The notes under the pieces are model-generated. The model did not search any database, was not told where the DNA came from, and saw only the letters and a program-made list of their open reading frames with translations. The translations under genes were made by a program, and so were the position numbers. From Streptomyces sp. BK239 (GTDB lineage: Bacteria > Actinomycetota > Actinomycetes > Streptomycetales > Streptomycetaceae): a stretch of DNA of 64,000 bases. Below, in pieces: positions 15,533 to 24,550 of this stretch. Where the stretch lies: positions 372,001 through 436,000 of the forward strand of contig NZ_SHKS01000006.1 in NCBI RefSeq assembly GCF_004217285.1, given 5' to 3'. Each line of letters starts with the position of its first letter. The first letter of the stretch is position 1.

Positions 15533-16290
15533 AGGGTCCATCCCAGCACGCACACCGCCAGCGCGGCCAACGGCAGGGTGAAGGCGTACGACCACTGGGC
15601 CCGGGAGGCGCTCACCTCGTCGATCACCGGCATCGAACCGGCGTACCCGCGGCTGACCATGGCCAGGTGCACGCGTTCCCCGCGTTCGTAGGAGCGGATG
15701 AACAGCGCGCCCGCCGTCTTCGCGAGCACCCCCCAGTGCCGCACCCCGCGCGCCTCGAAGCCGCGCGACTCCCGCGCGATCCGCATGCGCCGCAGCTCGT
15801 CCGTGATGACGTCGCCGTAGCGGATCATGAAGGAGGCGATCTGCACCAGCAGCGGTGGGAGTTTGAGCCGTTGCAGGCCGAGGAGGATCTCCCGCAGTTC
15901 GGTGGTGGAGGCGAGGAGGACGGACGCGGCGACGCCGAGCGTGCCCTTGGCGAGCACGTTCCAGGCGCCCCACAGCCCCTCGACGCTGAGCGACAGGCCC
16001 CACACGTCGACCCTCTGGCCCTCCGCCACGAACGGCATCAGCACCGCGAACGCGACGAACGGCACCTCGATCAGCAGCCGCTTCAGCAGGAAGCCGGCCG
16101 GCACGCGCGCGAGGAACGCGACCACGCCGAGCAGGGCCGCGTACAGGCCGAACGCCCACATCGCCTCGCGCGGGGTCGACACCACGACCGCCACGAAGGC
16201 GAACGCCGCCGCCAGCTTGGTGTGCGGGGGCAGGGCGTGCACGGGGGAGCGGCCAGCCCGGTAGAGCCGGTGGGCGTGTCCGGCGCCCAT
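15529..16290 (-). CDS. cbiQ: cobalt/nickel ECF transporter T component (CbiQ)
   Basis: A 253-residue membrane protein with about five helices and the two cytoplasmic coupling helices of CbiQ/EcfT, seen as RIARESRGFEARG and MVSRGYAGSMP (Ala-Arg-Gly type motifs that contact the ATPases). Begins MGAGHAHRLYRAGRSPVH, the typical CbiQ N terminus. It connects the metal-binding CbiMN subunit with CbiO. It starts three bases after the CbiMN stop and its stop overlaps the cbiO start, so the three genes are tightly coupled. Confidence 0.92.
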   Translation of the reverse strand: MGAGHAHRLYRAGRSPVHALPPHTKLAAAFAFVAVVVSTPREAMWAFGLYAALLGVVAFLARVPAGFLLKRLLIEVPFVAFAVLMPFVAEGQRVDVWGLSLSVEGLWGAWNVLAKGTLGVAASVLLASTTELREILLGLQRLKLPPLLVQIASFMIRYGDVITDELRRMRIARESRGFEARGVRHWGVLAKTAGALFIRSYERGERVHLAMVSRGYAGSMPVIDEVSASRAQWSYAFTLPLAALAVCVLGWTL

Positions 16291-16292
16291 GC

Positions 16293-17348
16293 CTAGACCC
16301 CCGTGCTCACCGGGGAGGCGTCGTCCGTACGACGCCTGCGCACCGCCCAGAACACGGCGCTGCCCGCGACGACGGTCACCCCGACGCCGATGACCCCGGC
16401 GAGGCCGCCGGACAGACGGGCGTCGGCGACGTCCTTGACGCCGTAGTCGGCGAGCGGGGAGCCGGCGGCGGCGTGCTCGCGCGCCTTGGCGTCGATGCCC
16501 TTGTCGGCGGCGACCTTCTCCAGGCCGTCTGGGCTGGCCGAGGCGTAGAAGCTGACGAACCCGGCGAGGACGAGGGAGGTGACGAGGCCGCTCACCCACA
16601 GCGTGCGGCGGGAGGCGCCCGCCGGGACGGGGGCCGTGCGCTCCTCCTCGGCGTCCGGCGCGTCGACGAGTTCGCCGTTCACCCGCAGCCGCAGCTTCTG
16701 GCGCAGTCCGCGCGCCCCGTGGACGAGGTCCGGGCGCACGGCGAGGACGGCGCCGACGGTCAGCGAGGTGATCACGGCCTCGCCGATGCCGATCAGCACA
16801 TGCACGCCGACCATCGCGGTGGCGACCTTGCCGATCGGGACTTCGGTGGTGCCGCCGATCCAGTACACGAGGGTGAAGGCGAGGGCCGCGGCCGGCACCG
16901 ACAGCAGCGCGGCGACGAAGGAGGCGACGGTGACGCAGCGGCGGCTGTGGGGCAGCACCTTCACCAGGGCGCGGAAGACGGTGTACGCGACGACCGTCGT
17001 CACCACGGCCATGACGGTGATGTTCACGCCGAGCGCGGTCAGACCGCCGTCGGCGAAGAGGACGCCCTGCATGAGCAGGACCACGGACACGCACAGGACC
17101 CCCGTGTAGGGGCCCACGAGTATCGCGGCCAGGGCGCCGCCCAGCAGATGGCCGCTGGTACCCGCGGCCACGGGGAAGTTGAGCATCTGCACGGCGAAGA
17201 TGAACGCCGCCACCAGGCCGGCCAGCGGGGCCGTGCGCTCGTCGAGTTCGCGGCGCGCCCCGCGAAGGCTCACGGCGACCGCGCCGGCGGCTACGACTCC
17301 GGCGACGGCGGAGGTCGGGGCATTGATGAATCCGTCAGGTACGTGCAC
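16293..17348 (-). CDS. cbiM: cobalt/nickel ECF transporter substrate component, CbiM-CbiN (PDGLE) fusion
   Basis: A 351-residue membrane protein. Start GTG 17348 gives the mature N terminus M-HVPDGFI: the amino group and His2 of CbiM/NikM form the square-planar Ni/Co site, so this start is functionally required (upstream open frame to 17510 is ignored). Residues ~1-215 are CbiM with seven hydrophobic segments; residues ~255-345 match the PDGLE/NikN domain (FYASASPDGLEKVAA, then a C-terminal TM and a RRRR tail). Fusion of CbiM with the PDGLE unit favours nickel or cobalt; the sequence does not separate them. First gene of cbiMN-cbiQ-cbiO-ohrR. Confidence 0.92.
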   Translation of the reverse strand: MHVPDGFINAPTSAVAGVVAAGAVAVSLRGARRELDERTAPLAGLVAAFIFAVQMLNFPVAAGTSGHLLGGALAAILVGPYTGVLCVSVVLLMQGVLFADGGLTALGVNITVMAVVTTVVAYTVFRALVKVLPHSRRCVTVASFVAALLSVPAAALAFTLVYWIGGTTEVPIGKVATAMVGVHVLIGIGEAVITSLTVGAVLAVRPDLVHGARGLRQKLRLRVNGELVDAPDAEEERTAPVPAGASRRTLWVSGLVTSLVLAGFVSFYASASPDGLEKVAADKGIDAKAREHAAAGSPLADYGVKDVADARLSGGLAGVIGVGVTVVAGSAVFWAVRRRRTDDASPVSTGV

Positions 17349-17369
17349 TGTCCGATTGTAGAGGGCAGC

Positions 17370-17384
17370 TGCGAACCGTTCGCA
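17370..17384. promoter_or_regulatory. candidate metal-regulator operator upstream of cbiMNQO
   Basis: Palindrome TGCGAA-CCG-TTCGCA, 22 bases upstream of the cbiM start, within the divergent region between cbiM and ssgE. Placement over the expected promoter suggests an operator. It loosely resembles Fur-family (Nur-like) TTGC...GCAA sites but is not an exact match. Confidence 0.45.
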
Positions 17385-17530
17385 AGAGCGAGTGTCTCGT
17401 TTCTTGCGGTCACCTATCGCACATATGAGATCGACCGGTCTCAGGGGGCGGCGTCCGGAAAATATGCGACATTGGAAGGGCGGCGGACGCACAGATTCCG
17501 CACAGGTCACGCAGCGTCAAGGGGCGGCCG

Positions 17531-17887
17531 ATGTCTGTAGTCGAACAGTACGCGCGAGCCCACATCGTCACGGACGCCGACCTGGTCGAGGAGGGGTGGG
17601 CGGCCGTACCGGTCGTGCTGCGCTACGACCCTGAGGACGACCCGCGCTCGGTCCGCGTCGGACTGCCCGGCGCCCACGAGCGGACCATCGCCCGCACGCT
17701 CCTCGAACAGGGCCTGCGCACTCCGGCGGGCAGCGGCGAGGTACGGGTGTGGCCGTGCGGCCGGGTGCAGGCGGTGGTGGAGTTCCACTCCGTGCAGGGC
17801 GTCTCGGTGGTCCAGTTCGAGTCCAAGACCCTGCTCCGCTTCCTGCGCCGCACTTACACGGCCACGGGCCGGCCGGTCGGCCGCTGA
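17531..17887 (+). CDS. ssgE: SsgA family sporulation/cell division protein, probably SsgE
   Basis: A 118-residue SsgA-like protein (SALP), starting MSVVEQYARAHIVTD. Family features visible are AAVPVVLRYDPEDDPRSVRV, a TLLEQGLRTPAGSGEVRVWP segment and the C-terminal LLRFLRRTYTATG. SALPs are found only in morphologically complex actinomycetes, where they direct septum formation, peptidoglycan processing and spore separation. The symbol ssgE rests on gene order: divergence from cbiMN and the two downstream PBP genes, as I recall for the SsgE locus in S. coelicolor. The family is certain; the exact paralogue is less so. Confidence 0.75.
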   Translation: MSVVEQYARAHIVTDADLVEEGWAAVPVVLRYDPEDDPRSVRVGLPGAHERTIARTLLEQGLRTPAGSGEVRVWPCGRVQAVVEFHSVQGVSVVQFESKTLLRFLRRTYTATGRPVGR

Positions 17888-17943
17888 GACCGGCCGTCGG
17901 CGCCCGGCCCCGCGGCTCGCCCCCCGGTCAGCGGCCCGCCCGG

Positions 17944-19614
17944 TCAGCGGCCCGCCTTCAGCAGGGTCGCCACGATCGGGCCCGCCGTGTCACCGCCGTG
18001 GCCGCCCGCCTGGACGACGCCGGCGGCCGCGAGGTCCCCGCGGTAGGCGGTGAACCAGCCGTTGGGCTGCTTCTGGCCGTCGACCTCCGCCGAGCCGGTC
18101 TTCGCGCCGTAGTCGGGGCCGAGGCCGGTCATCGCCTTGGCCGCGGTGCCGTAGGCGGCCGTGTAGTTCATCAGCTCGCGCAGCTGGGACAGCGTGGACG
18201 GCGACATCTTGCGCGCGGCGGTGGCCAGCGTGCGGTCGTCCACCGACGGGGCCACCAGGTACGGCTGGTGGAACGTCCCCGACTTGATGGTGGCCGAGAC
18301 GGACGCCATGTTCAGCGGGTTCATCCGCACCCCGCCCTGGCCGATCAGCTCGGCCGCCATCTGGGCCGCCGACTGCACCGGGACCGCGCCGTCGAAGCTG
18401 GGCACGCCGACCGACCAGTCGTCCCGGGACAGGCCGAAGACCTGCTGGGCCTGCTGGGTCAGGCTGTTCTCGTCGAGCTTGCCGGCCTGGCTGATGAAGG
18501 CCGTGTTGCAGGAGCGGGCGAAGCTCGCCTTGAACGTGCCGCTCTTGATCTCGAACTCGTCGTCGTTCTGGAACTTCCAGCCCCCGTACGTGAAGTACTT
18601 CGGGCACGGGTGGGGCTTGTCCGCCGACGCCAGCCCCTTCTCGATCAGCAGCGAGGCGGTGACGACCTTCATGGTGGAGCCGGGCGCGAGGGAGCCCTGG
18701 AAGGCCGTGTTGAAGTTCGGGTTGCTGTTGGCGACGGCCAGGATCTCGCCGGTCGACGGGCGTACGGCGACGACCGAGGACCGCGCCCTGCTCGCCACCT
18801 GCTTCTCCGCCGTGGCCTGGAGGGTGGGGCTCAGCGTCGTCTTCACGGAGCCCGGCGTGCCTTCGCTCAGCTCCAGGAGCGTCTTGTCGGAGGCCTTCTT
18901 CGCCTTGGAGTCCTTGCCGCGCACCACCCGCAGCTCGACGCCCGCCGTGCCGCCGGCCTTCTTCCCGTACTTCTCGCGCAGCCCGTCCAGGACCGTGCCC
19001 AGCGACGGGAACCTCTTCGCGGTCAGCTCGCCGCCGTCCCGGTCGAACGCCTTGACCGGCGGGTCGCCGGCCTCACCGGTCACCAGGGTGTCCCCGTCGG
19101 CGAGGTCGGGGTGGACGACGGAGGCGTGCCAGTCGACCAGCGGCTTGCCGTCCGACGCCCGCCGTACGACGGTCAGCGCGCTGTCGTAGGCGAGCGGCTT
19201 CGCCGTCTTCTTGTACGTCACCGTGCCCTTGACGGAGAAGGCCAGCCTGTCGCCCGAGCGCGCGCCGGCGGTGAGGGCGGCGCCGGTGACGTGGGCGTCC
19301 TTGGTGTAGCCGGTGAGCAGCGCGGCGGCGGCCTTCGGGTCGTCGGTGGCGGCGGCGGCCTGGGCGACCTTGCCCTGCTGCCAGGCGGTCAGGAACGCCT
19401 GCGCCGCGGAGCTCACCTCGGCGGCCGACAGCGGGCCCGTCTTCACCGCGGGCTTCCGCTCGCCAGCCCGGGACGAGCCGTCCTCGGCCGCCGCGCCGCC
19501 GCCGTACAGCGCGTACCCGGCGATGCCGGCGCCGCCGACGACCGCGGCGATCACACCGCCGACCACGACGGGCCGCTTGTTCCGTCGCTCGGCGACGCGC
19601 CTTCTGTTGCCCAC
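17944..19614 (-). CDS. penicillin-binding protein, class B transpeptidase (PBP2 family)
   Basis: A 556-residue membrane-anchored transpeptidase. GTG 19614 has GGAGG 10 bases upstream. Residues ~14-37 form the single TM anchor; ~55-160 an NTF2-like MecA_N-type domain; ~165-225 a linker/dimerisation region; the transpeptidase domain follows with S313-T-M-K316, S368-C-N370 and K505-T-G507. It crosslinks peptidoglycan outside the membrane. A paralogue of similar layout lies directly upstream, and an SsgA-family gene lies convergent. Streptomyces carries several such PBPs with non-essential, development-linked roles. Confidence 0.92.
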   Translation of the reverse strand: MGNRRRVAERRNKRPVVVGGVIAAVVGGAGIAGYALYGGGAAAEDGSSRAGERKPAVKTGPLSAAEVSSAAQAFLTAWQQGKVAQAAAATDDPKAAAALLTGYTKDAHVTGAALTAGARSGDRLAFSVKGTVTYKKTAKPLAYDSALTVVRRASDGKPLVDWHASVVHPDLADGDTLVTGEAGDPPVKAFDRDGGELTAKRFPSLGTVLDGLREKYGKKAGGTAGVELRVVRGKDSKAKKASDKTLLELSEGTPGSVKTTLSPTLQATAEKQVASRARSSVVAVRPSTGEILAVANSNPNFNTAFQGSLAPGSTMKVVTASLLIEKGLASADKPHPCPKYFTYGGWKFQNDDEFEIKSGTFKASFARSCNTAFISQAGKLDENSLTQQAQQVFGLSRDDWSVGVPSFDGAVPVQSAAQMAAELIGQGGVRMNPLNMASVSATIKSGTFHQPYLVAPSVDDRTLATAARKMSPSTLSQLRELMNYTAAYGTAAKAMTGLGPDYGAKTGSAEVDGQKQPNGWFTAYRGDLAAAGVVQAGGHGGDTAGPIVATLLKAGR

Positions 19615-19763
19615 AGCCCGAGATCCTCCAAGCTTGTCCGAGGCCGCCCTCGCCCCACTGCCCTCACCGATCCCAACGAGGGGAACCAGCCTAGAGTCCC
19701 CGGTGGCGGGGGTGACATCACGTGTGACGTCAACCACGCCCCCGTTCGGCTGCTTCTTGTCAG

Positions 19764-19815
19764 CCGTCGTACGGCTCGGCCGACGTACGGCCAAGCCGGC
19801 GTACGGCTCGGCCGC
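19764..19815 (-). terminator. tandem palindromic repeats after upstream PBP gene
   Basis: Three imperfect copies of a short palindromic unit (GCCGTCGTACGGC, GGCCGACGTACGGCC, AGCCGGCGTACGGCT) lie just past the stop of the PBP gene at 19827. They can fold into competing GC-rich hairpins and may end that transcript; no T tract is present. Confidence 0.4.
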
Positions 19816-19826
19816 ACCGCGCCGGT

Positions 19827-21467
19827 TCAGCCGCCCGTGCGCAGCACCGTGGCGACGATCGGGCCGGCCGCGTCGACGCCGTGGCCGCCGTCCTCGACCA
19901 TCGCGGCGGCGGCGACGTCGTCGCGGTAGCCGGTGAACCAGCTGTCGGAGGTCGCGTTGCCGTCGGTCTCGGCGGAGCCGGTCTTCGCGCCGATCCGGCC
20001 GTGCAGGCCGGACATCACGCCGGCCGCGGTGCCGCTGGTGGCGGTGCGGTTCATCATCGAGCGCAGCTGGGTCACGGTCGTGCCGGGCAGCCCCTCGGCC
20101 TGGGCGAGCGTCCGCCCGTCGAGGCTCCTGGGGACGATGACCGGCTGGCGGAAGTCGCCCGTCATCGCGGTGGCCGTCACGGAGGCCATGGTCAGCGGGT
20201 TCATCTGGACCTTGCCCTGGCCGATCAGGTTGGCCGCGGTGTCGGGGCCGCCGGCGGCGGGGACGGAGCCGTCGAAGGACGGGATGCCGGTCTTCCAGTC
20301 GTCGCGCCCGACGCCGAAACGCTGCTGCGCCTCCCTGGTGAGGGAGTCGACCCCGACCTCGTCGGCGAACTTCACGAACGCGGTGTTGCACGAGCGGGCG
20401 AAGCTCTGCGCCAGGGTGGCCTTCTCGTCCGCGGGCAGGTCTGCGAGGTTGTGGAAGGTCTGGCTCTCCCAGACGGCCTCGGCCGGGCAGGGGGCCGGGC
20501 CGTTCGCCGTGGTCAGCCCGTTGTCGATGAGGGTGGCCGCGCTGACGATCTTCATCGTGGAGCCGGGCGCCCGCTCGCCGAGGAAGGCCGCGTTGAAGCC
20601 GTCGGCGCGGTGGTTGGCGACCGCGAGGACCTCGCCGGTGCTCGGCCGCACGGCCACCACCGAGGCGTTGTCGAACTTGCCCACCGCCTTCTCGGCGGCC
20701 GCCTGCGCCGTCGCGCTGATCGTCGTGGGCAGCCGGCCCGCCTTGCCCTCGGCGAGGGTGAGCAGCGGGGTGTCGGCGGTGTCGGGCGCCGCGTGCCGGA
20801 TCGTCAGCTCGACGCCGGCGGTGCCGCCCGCCTTCTCGCCGTAGGTGGCTCGCAGCTGGTCGAGGATCGGCCCGAGCGAGGGGTACTTCTCCTTGGTGAG
20901 CACCTTGCCGTCGCGGTCGACGGCCTCGATGGGCGGCGCCGCCGACTCCCCGGTGACGAGGGTGTCGTCCATCTCCTTCAGGCCGGGGTGCACGAGCGAG
21001 GGCTGCCAGTCCACGAGCGCCTTGCCGGTGGTCAGCCCGCGCACCACCTTGAGGGAGCTCTTGTAGGCGAGCGGCTTGGACTTCCCCTCGTACGACACCG
21101 TCGCCGCGACGCTGAACGGCACCGTGGTGCCGCTCGCCCTGCCCGGCGTGATCCGCACGCCGGTGATGTGCGCGGCCCCGCCGTAGGCGGCGAGCAGGGG
21201 TTCCGCCTTCTGGTCGTTGTTGGTGAGCGCCGCGGCGGCCGCGGCCTGCCCCTTCTCCCACGCGGCGAAGAACGCGGCCGTGGTGTCGGCGACCTCCGAC
21301 GCGTCGGGCGGCCCGCTCTTCTTCACGGACACCGGCCCGTTCGCCCCCGCGGTGCCGCCGCCGTCCGAGTTCAGCGCGTTCAGGATGTTGAAGGCGCCGT
21401 AGCCGGCCCCTCCCACCATCACGGCGAGCACCGAACCGACGATCGCCGTCTTGGCCCCCTTGTGCAT
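19827..21467 (-). CDS. penicillin-binding protein, class B transpeptidase (PBP2 family)
   Basis: A 546-residue paralogue of the adjacent PBP. ATG 21467 follows GGGGAGGGG. Residues ~7-28 form the TM anchor (TAIVGSVLAVMVGGAGYGAF), then an NTF2-like MecA_N-type domain and the transpeptidase domain with S303-T-M-K306, S359-C-N361 and K495-T-G497. All three catalytic boxes are intact in both copies, so both are likely active and they probably arose by duplication. There are 212 bases between the two genes. Confidence 0.92.
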   Translation of the reverse strand: MHKGAKTAIVGSVLAVMVGGAGYGAFNILNALNSDGGGTAGANGPVSVKKSGPPDASEVADTTAAFFAAWEKGQAAAAAALTNNDQKAEPLLAAYGGAAHITGVRITPGRASGTTVPFSVAATVSYEGKSKPLAYKSSLKVVRGLTTGKALVDWQPSLVHPGLKEMDDTLVTGESAAPPIEAVDRDGKVLTKEKYPSLGPILDQLRATYGEKAGGTAGVELTIRHAAPDTADTPLLTLAEGKAGRLPTTISATAQAAAEKAVGKFDNASVVAVRPSTGEVLAVANHRADGFNAAFLGERAPGSTMKIVSAATLIDNGLTTANGPAPCPAEAVWESQTFHNLADLPADEKATLAQSFARSCNTAFVKFADEVGVDSLTREAQQRFGVGRDDWKTGIPSFDGSVPAAGGPDTAANLIGQGKVQMNPLTMASVTATAMTGDFRQPVIVPRSLDGRTLAQAEGLPGTTVTQLRSMMNRTATSGTAAGVMSGLHGRIGAKTGSAETDGNATSDSWFTGYRDDVAAAAMVEDGGHGVDAAGPIVATVLRTGG

Positions 21468-21686
21468 GGCCGCACCCCTCCCCGTTCTTTCCCCGTTGGT
21501 CCCGTGAGCCTCTGCGCGTGCGATTGAACGCGTTCAGAAAGGCGGGTCTCGGTCGCACTGTATGCGCAACCGGGGGCCGCGGGGAAAGGAGTTGACGGAA
21601 GTTGGCCGAAGGGAGATCGACTCATGGTGAAAAACGGGCAACCGAAAGGACGGTCAAGGATCTGAACGCGCCCCCGGGCGACCGCC

Positions 21687-23447
21687 TCACACCCAGGTGT
21701 CGAGCCACATACGTGAACGCCAGGAGTCGATGGGGATCGCCTGTCCCGTGTACAGCGGATAGAAGTAGATGAAGTTCCACGCGATCAGCAGCACCAGCAC
21801 CCCCGCCGCCGTCGCGCCCGCCACCCGCCGGGTGTCGCCGCCTCCCGGCCGGCCGACGAGCGCACCGACCATCATCGCCACCGCCAGGCACAGGAACGGC
21901 AGGAAGACCACCGCGTAGAACAGGAAGATCGTGCGCTCCTGGTACAGGAACCACGGCAGGTACCCGGCGGCGATGCCGCAGGCGATCGCGCCCGCCCGCC
22001 AGTCACGGCGGAAGAACCAGCGCCACAGCACGAAAAGGATCGCGAAGCAGGCCGCCCACCACAGCAACGGCGTGCCGAGCGCCAGCACCTCCCGCGCGCA
22101 CTTCTCGCCCGCGTCCGCCGGGCAGCCGTCCCTGCCGGGCGCCGGGGACTCGTAGAAGTACGACACCGGTCGGCCCAGGACGATCCAGCTCCACGGGTTC
22201 GACTGGTACGGGTGCGGCGAGGTCAGGTGGGTGTGGAACTCGTACACCTGCGTCTCGTAGTGCCACAGGCTGCGCCACCAGTCGGGGAACAGCCAGGTCC
22301 AGCTGCCGCCCTTGCCGTCGCCCTCGGCCCAGTCGCGGTAGTAGCCGCCCGAGCCGTCGCGGGCGGACAGGATCCAGCCCGTCCACGTCGCCACGTACGT
22401 CACCAGCGCGACCGGCACCGTCGCCAGGAACGCAAGCCCCGTGTCCCGCCGCAGCACCGCGAGGTAGGGGCGGCGCGCACCGGCCACCCGGCGTGCGGCG
22501 ACGTCCCACAGGACCGCCATCAGGCAGAACGCCACCATCACGTACAGCGCGTTCCACTTGGTGCCGATCGCCAGACCCAGCATCAGACCGGCCGCCCAGC
22601 GCCACGGCCGAAGGCCGAGCCGCGTCGTCTCGGCGACGTGCGCGTCCGGACGGCGCGGGCCGCCCTCCCGGTCGTCGAACGCCGGCAGCGCCGCCGCGAG
22701 CCGCTCGCGCGCCTTGTCCCGGTCGATCAGCAGACAGCCGAACGTCGCCAGCACGAAGAACATCAGCACCCCGTCGAGCAGCGCGGCCCGGCTCATCACG
22801 AAGTGCAGCCCGTCGAGGGCCATCAGCGCGCCCGCAAGACAGCCCAGAAGCGTGGAGCGCAGCAGCCGGCGGCCGATCCGGCACAGCATCAGGACGGACA
22901 GCGTCCCCAGCAGCGCCGTCATGAACCGCCAGCCGAACGGATCGAACCCGAACATCAGCTCGCCCAGCCCGATGACGAACTTGCCGACCGGCGGATGCAC
23001 CACGTACGCCGCGTCCGACGGGACCGTGACATGGCCGCCGGAGGACAGGATCAGATCGTTGGCGTTCTTCTCCCAGTTGACCTCGAAACCCCGGTGGACG
23101 AGCGCCCAGGCGTCCTTCGCGTAGTACGTCTCGTCGAATATCACCGCCTTCGGGCTGCCCAGGTTCCAGAACCGCAGCACGCCCGCCATCAGCGTCACCA
23201 GCAGCGGCCCGCCCCAGCCCGACCAGCGCGTGATCCGCCCCGCCCACACCGGCCCGATCCCCAGCACCGCCCACAGCCGCGGACCGGGCTCGGCGAACGG
23301 AGGCGACAACCGCTCACGGACGTCGCCTCCCGGCTCCGCCGAGTATCCGAAACGGCGCAGCCGCTGCCGCCACGCCGGCCGCTGATCCTGCGGCGCCTGG
23401 TCCTGCCGGTAGTCCGTGGAGTCCATGGAGGACGCGGTACTGGTCAC
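21687..23447 (-). CDS. pmt: polyprenyl-phosphate-mannose protein O-mannosyltransferase (Pmt)
   Basis: A 586-residue GT39 membrane enzyme. The first outer loop has the catalytic acidic pair in the context AVIFDETYYAKDAWAL, followed by NDLILSSGGHVTVPSDAAYVVHPPVGK, the signature of actinobacterial Pmt. About eleven membrane helices follow, and the C terminus PIDSWRSRMWLDTWV is conserved. It transfers mannose from polyprenyl phosphate mannose to Ser/Thr of secreted proteins outside the membrane. In S. coelicolor this glycosylation is needed for phage phiC31 infection. Start GTG 23447 gives a basic tail; ATG 23426 is an alternative. Divergent from rsmI, 73 bases apart. Confidence 0.92.
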   Translation of the reverse strand: MTSTASSMDSTDYRQDQAPQDQRPAWRQRLRRFGYSAEPGGDVRERLSPPFAEPGPRLWAVLGIGPVWAGRITRWSGWGGPLLVTLMAGVLRFWNLGSPKAVIFDETYYAKDAWALVHRGFEVNWEKNANDLILSSGGHVTVPSDAAYVVHPPVGKFVIGLGELMFGFDPFGWRFMTALLGTLSVLMLCRIGRRLLRSTLLGCLAGALMALDGLHFVMSRAALLDGVLMFFVLATFGCLLIDRDKARERLAAALPAFDDREGGPRRPDAHVAETTRLGLRPWRWAAGLMLGLAIGTKWNALYVMVAFCLMAVLWDVAARRVAGARRPYLAVLRRDTGLAFLATVPVALVTYVATWTGWILSARDGSGGYYRDWAEGDGKGGSWTWLFPDWWRSLWHYETQVYEFHTHLTSPHPYQSNPWSWIVLGRPVSYFYESPAPGRDGCPADAGEKCAREVLALGTPLLWWAACFAILFVLWRWFFRRDWRAGAIACGIAAGYLPWFLYQERTIFLFYAVVFLPFLCLAVAMMVGALVGRPGGGDTRRVAGATAAGVLVLLIAWNFIYFYPLYTGQAIPIDSWRSRMWLDTWV

Positions 23448-23520
23448 CGCGCCATCGTAGGGAACCCGTCTGTGGGAGTCCCGTGCACCGGGGTTCTCGT
23501 GGTCTTGGGAGACTGGAAAG

Positions 23521-24384
23521 GTGACAGACGCACCCGGAACCCTGGTCCTCGCCGGCACGCCCATCGGGGACGTCGCCGACGCACCCCCCCGACTCGCCGA
23601 GGAACTGGCCGGCGCCGACGTCGTCGCCGCCGAGGACACCCGCAGGCTGCGCCGGCTCACGCAGGCGCTGGGGGTGACGACCACGGGCCGGATCGTCTCC
23701 TACTTCGAGGGCAACGAGTCCGCCCGTACGCCCGAACTCGTCGAGGCGCTCCTCGGCGGCGCGCGCGTGCTGCTGGTGACCGACGCCGGGATGCCGTCGG
23801 TGTCCGACCCCGGCTACCGGCTCGTCGCCGCCGCCGTCGAACACGACGTGCGGGTCACCGCCGTGCCCGGACCGTCCGCCGTCCTGACCGCCCTCGCGCT
23901 GTCCGGCCTGCCCGTCGACCGCTTCTGCTTCGAGGGGTTCCTGCCGCGCAAGGCGGGCGAGCGGCTGTCCCGGCTGCGGGAGGTCGCCGAGGAGCGGCGC
24001 ACGCTCGTCTACTTCGAGGCCCCGCACCGGCTCGACGACACCCTCGCCGCGATGAGCGAGGTGTTCGGCGGTCAGCGGCGGGCGGCCGTCTGCCGCGAGC
24101 TGACCAAGACGTACGAGGAGATCAAGCGCGGGCCGCTGGCCGAGCTGGCCGAGTGGGCGGCACAGGGCGTGCGCGGCGAGATCACCGTCGTCGTCACCGG
24201 GGCGCCCGAGCCCGGGCCCGAGGAACTCGACGCGGAGGAGCTGGTGCGGCGGGTGCGGGCGCGGGAGGAGGCCGGCGAGCGGCGCAAGGAGGCGATCGCC
24301 GCGGTGGCGGTGGAGGCGGGGCTGGCCAAGCGGGTCGTGTTCGACGCGGTAGTGGCGGCGAAGCGCTCCGCCACCGGCCGGTAA
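23521..24384 (+). CDS. rsmI: 16S rRNA (cytidine(1402)-2'-O)-methyltransferase
   Basis: A 287-residue tetrapyrrole-methylase-fold enzyme. The N terminus TLVLAGTPIGDVADAPPRL is the RsmI form of the TPIGN motif; VAAEDTRRLRRL, VLLVTDAGMPSVSDPGYRLV and VTAVPGPSAVLTALALSGLP follow in the expected order, and FYFEAPHR-like LVYFEAPHRLDDTL is present. It methylates C1402 of 16S rRNA using S-adenosylmethionine in the cytoplasm. GTG 23521 is close behind GGAAAG. The length agrees with the family. Confidence 0.93.
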   Translation: MTDAPGTLVLAGTPIGDVADAPPRLAEELAGADVVAAEDTRRLRRLTQALGVTTTGRIVSYFEGNESARTPELVEALLGGARVLLVTDAGMPSVSDPGYRLVAAAVEHDVRVTAVPGPSAVLTALALSGLPVDRFCFEGFLPRKAGERLSRLREVAEERRTLVYFEAPHRLDDTLAAMSEVFGGQRRAAVCRELTKTYEEIKRGPLAELAEWAAQGVRGEITVVVTGAPEPGPEELDAEELVRRVRAREEAGERRKEAIAAVAVEAGLAKRVVFDAVVAAKRSATGR

Positions 24385-24550
24385 AGAAGTGCTGGGGAGT
24401 GCAAAGCCCATAGCTCGCCCCATGTCCCACATGGGCAAGGCGCGCCCAAAACGGAGCCAACACTCGGCAGATCGGCTGCTTTCGGACGCGCCGCGCAGTC
24501 CACTGGGCTGAGGGCACTTCGTCCTCGACCAGTGGATCAAAGGAGCCGGG

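Noticed and set aside
17944..21558. 1204-codon frame apparently joining both penicillin-binding protein genes
   Set aside because: Only the part after GTG 19614 encodes a PBP; the upstream part is an out-of-frame reading of the second PBP gene, and GTG 19614 has a GGAGG 10 bases upstream.
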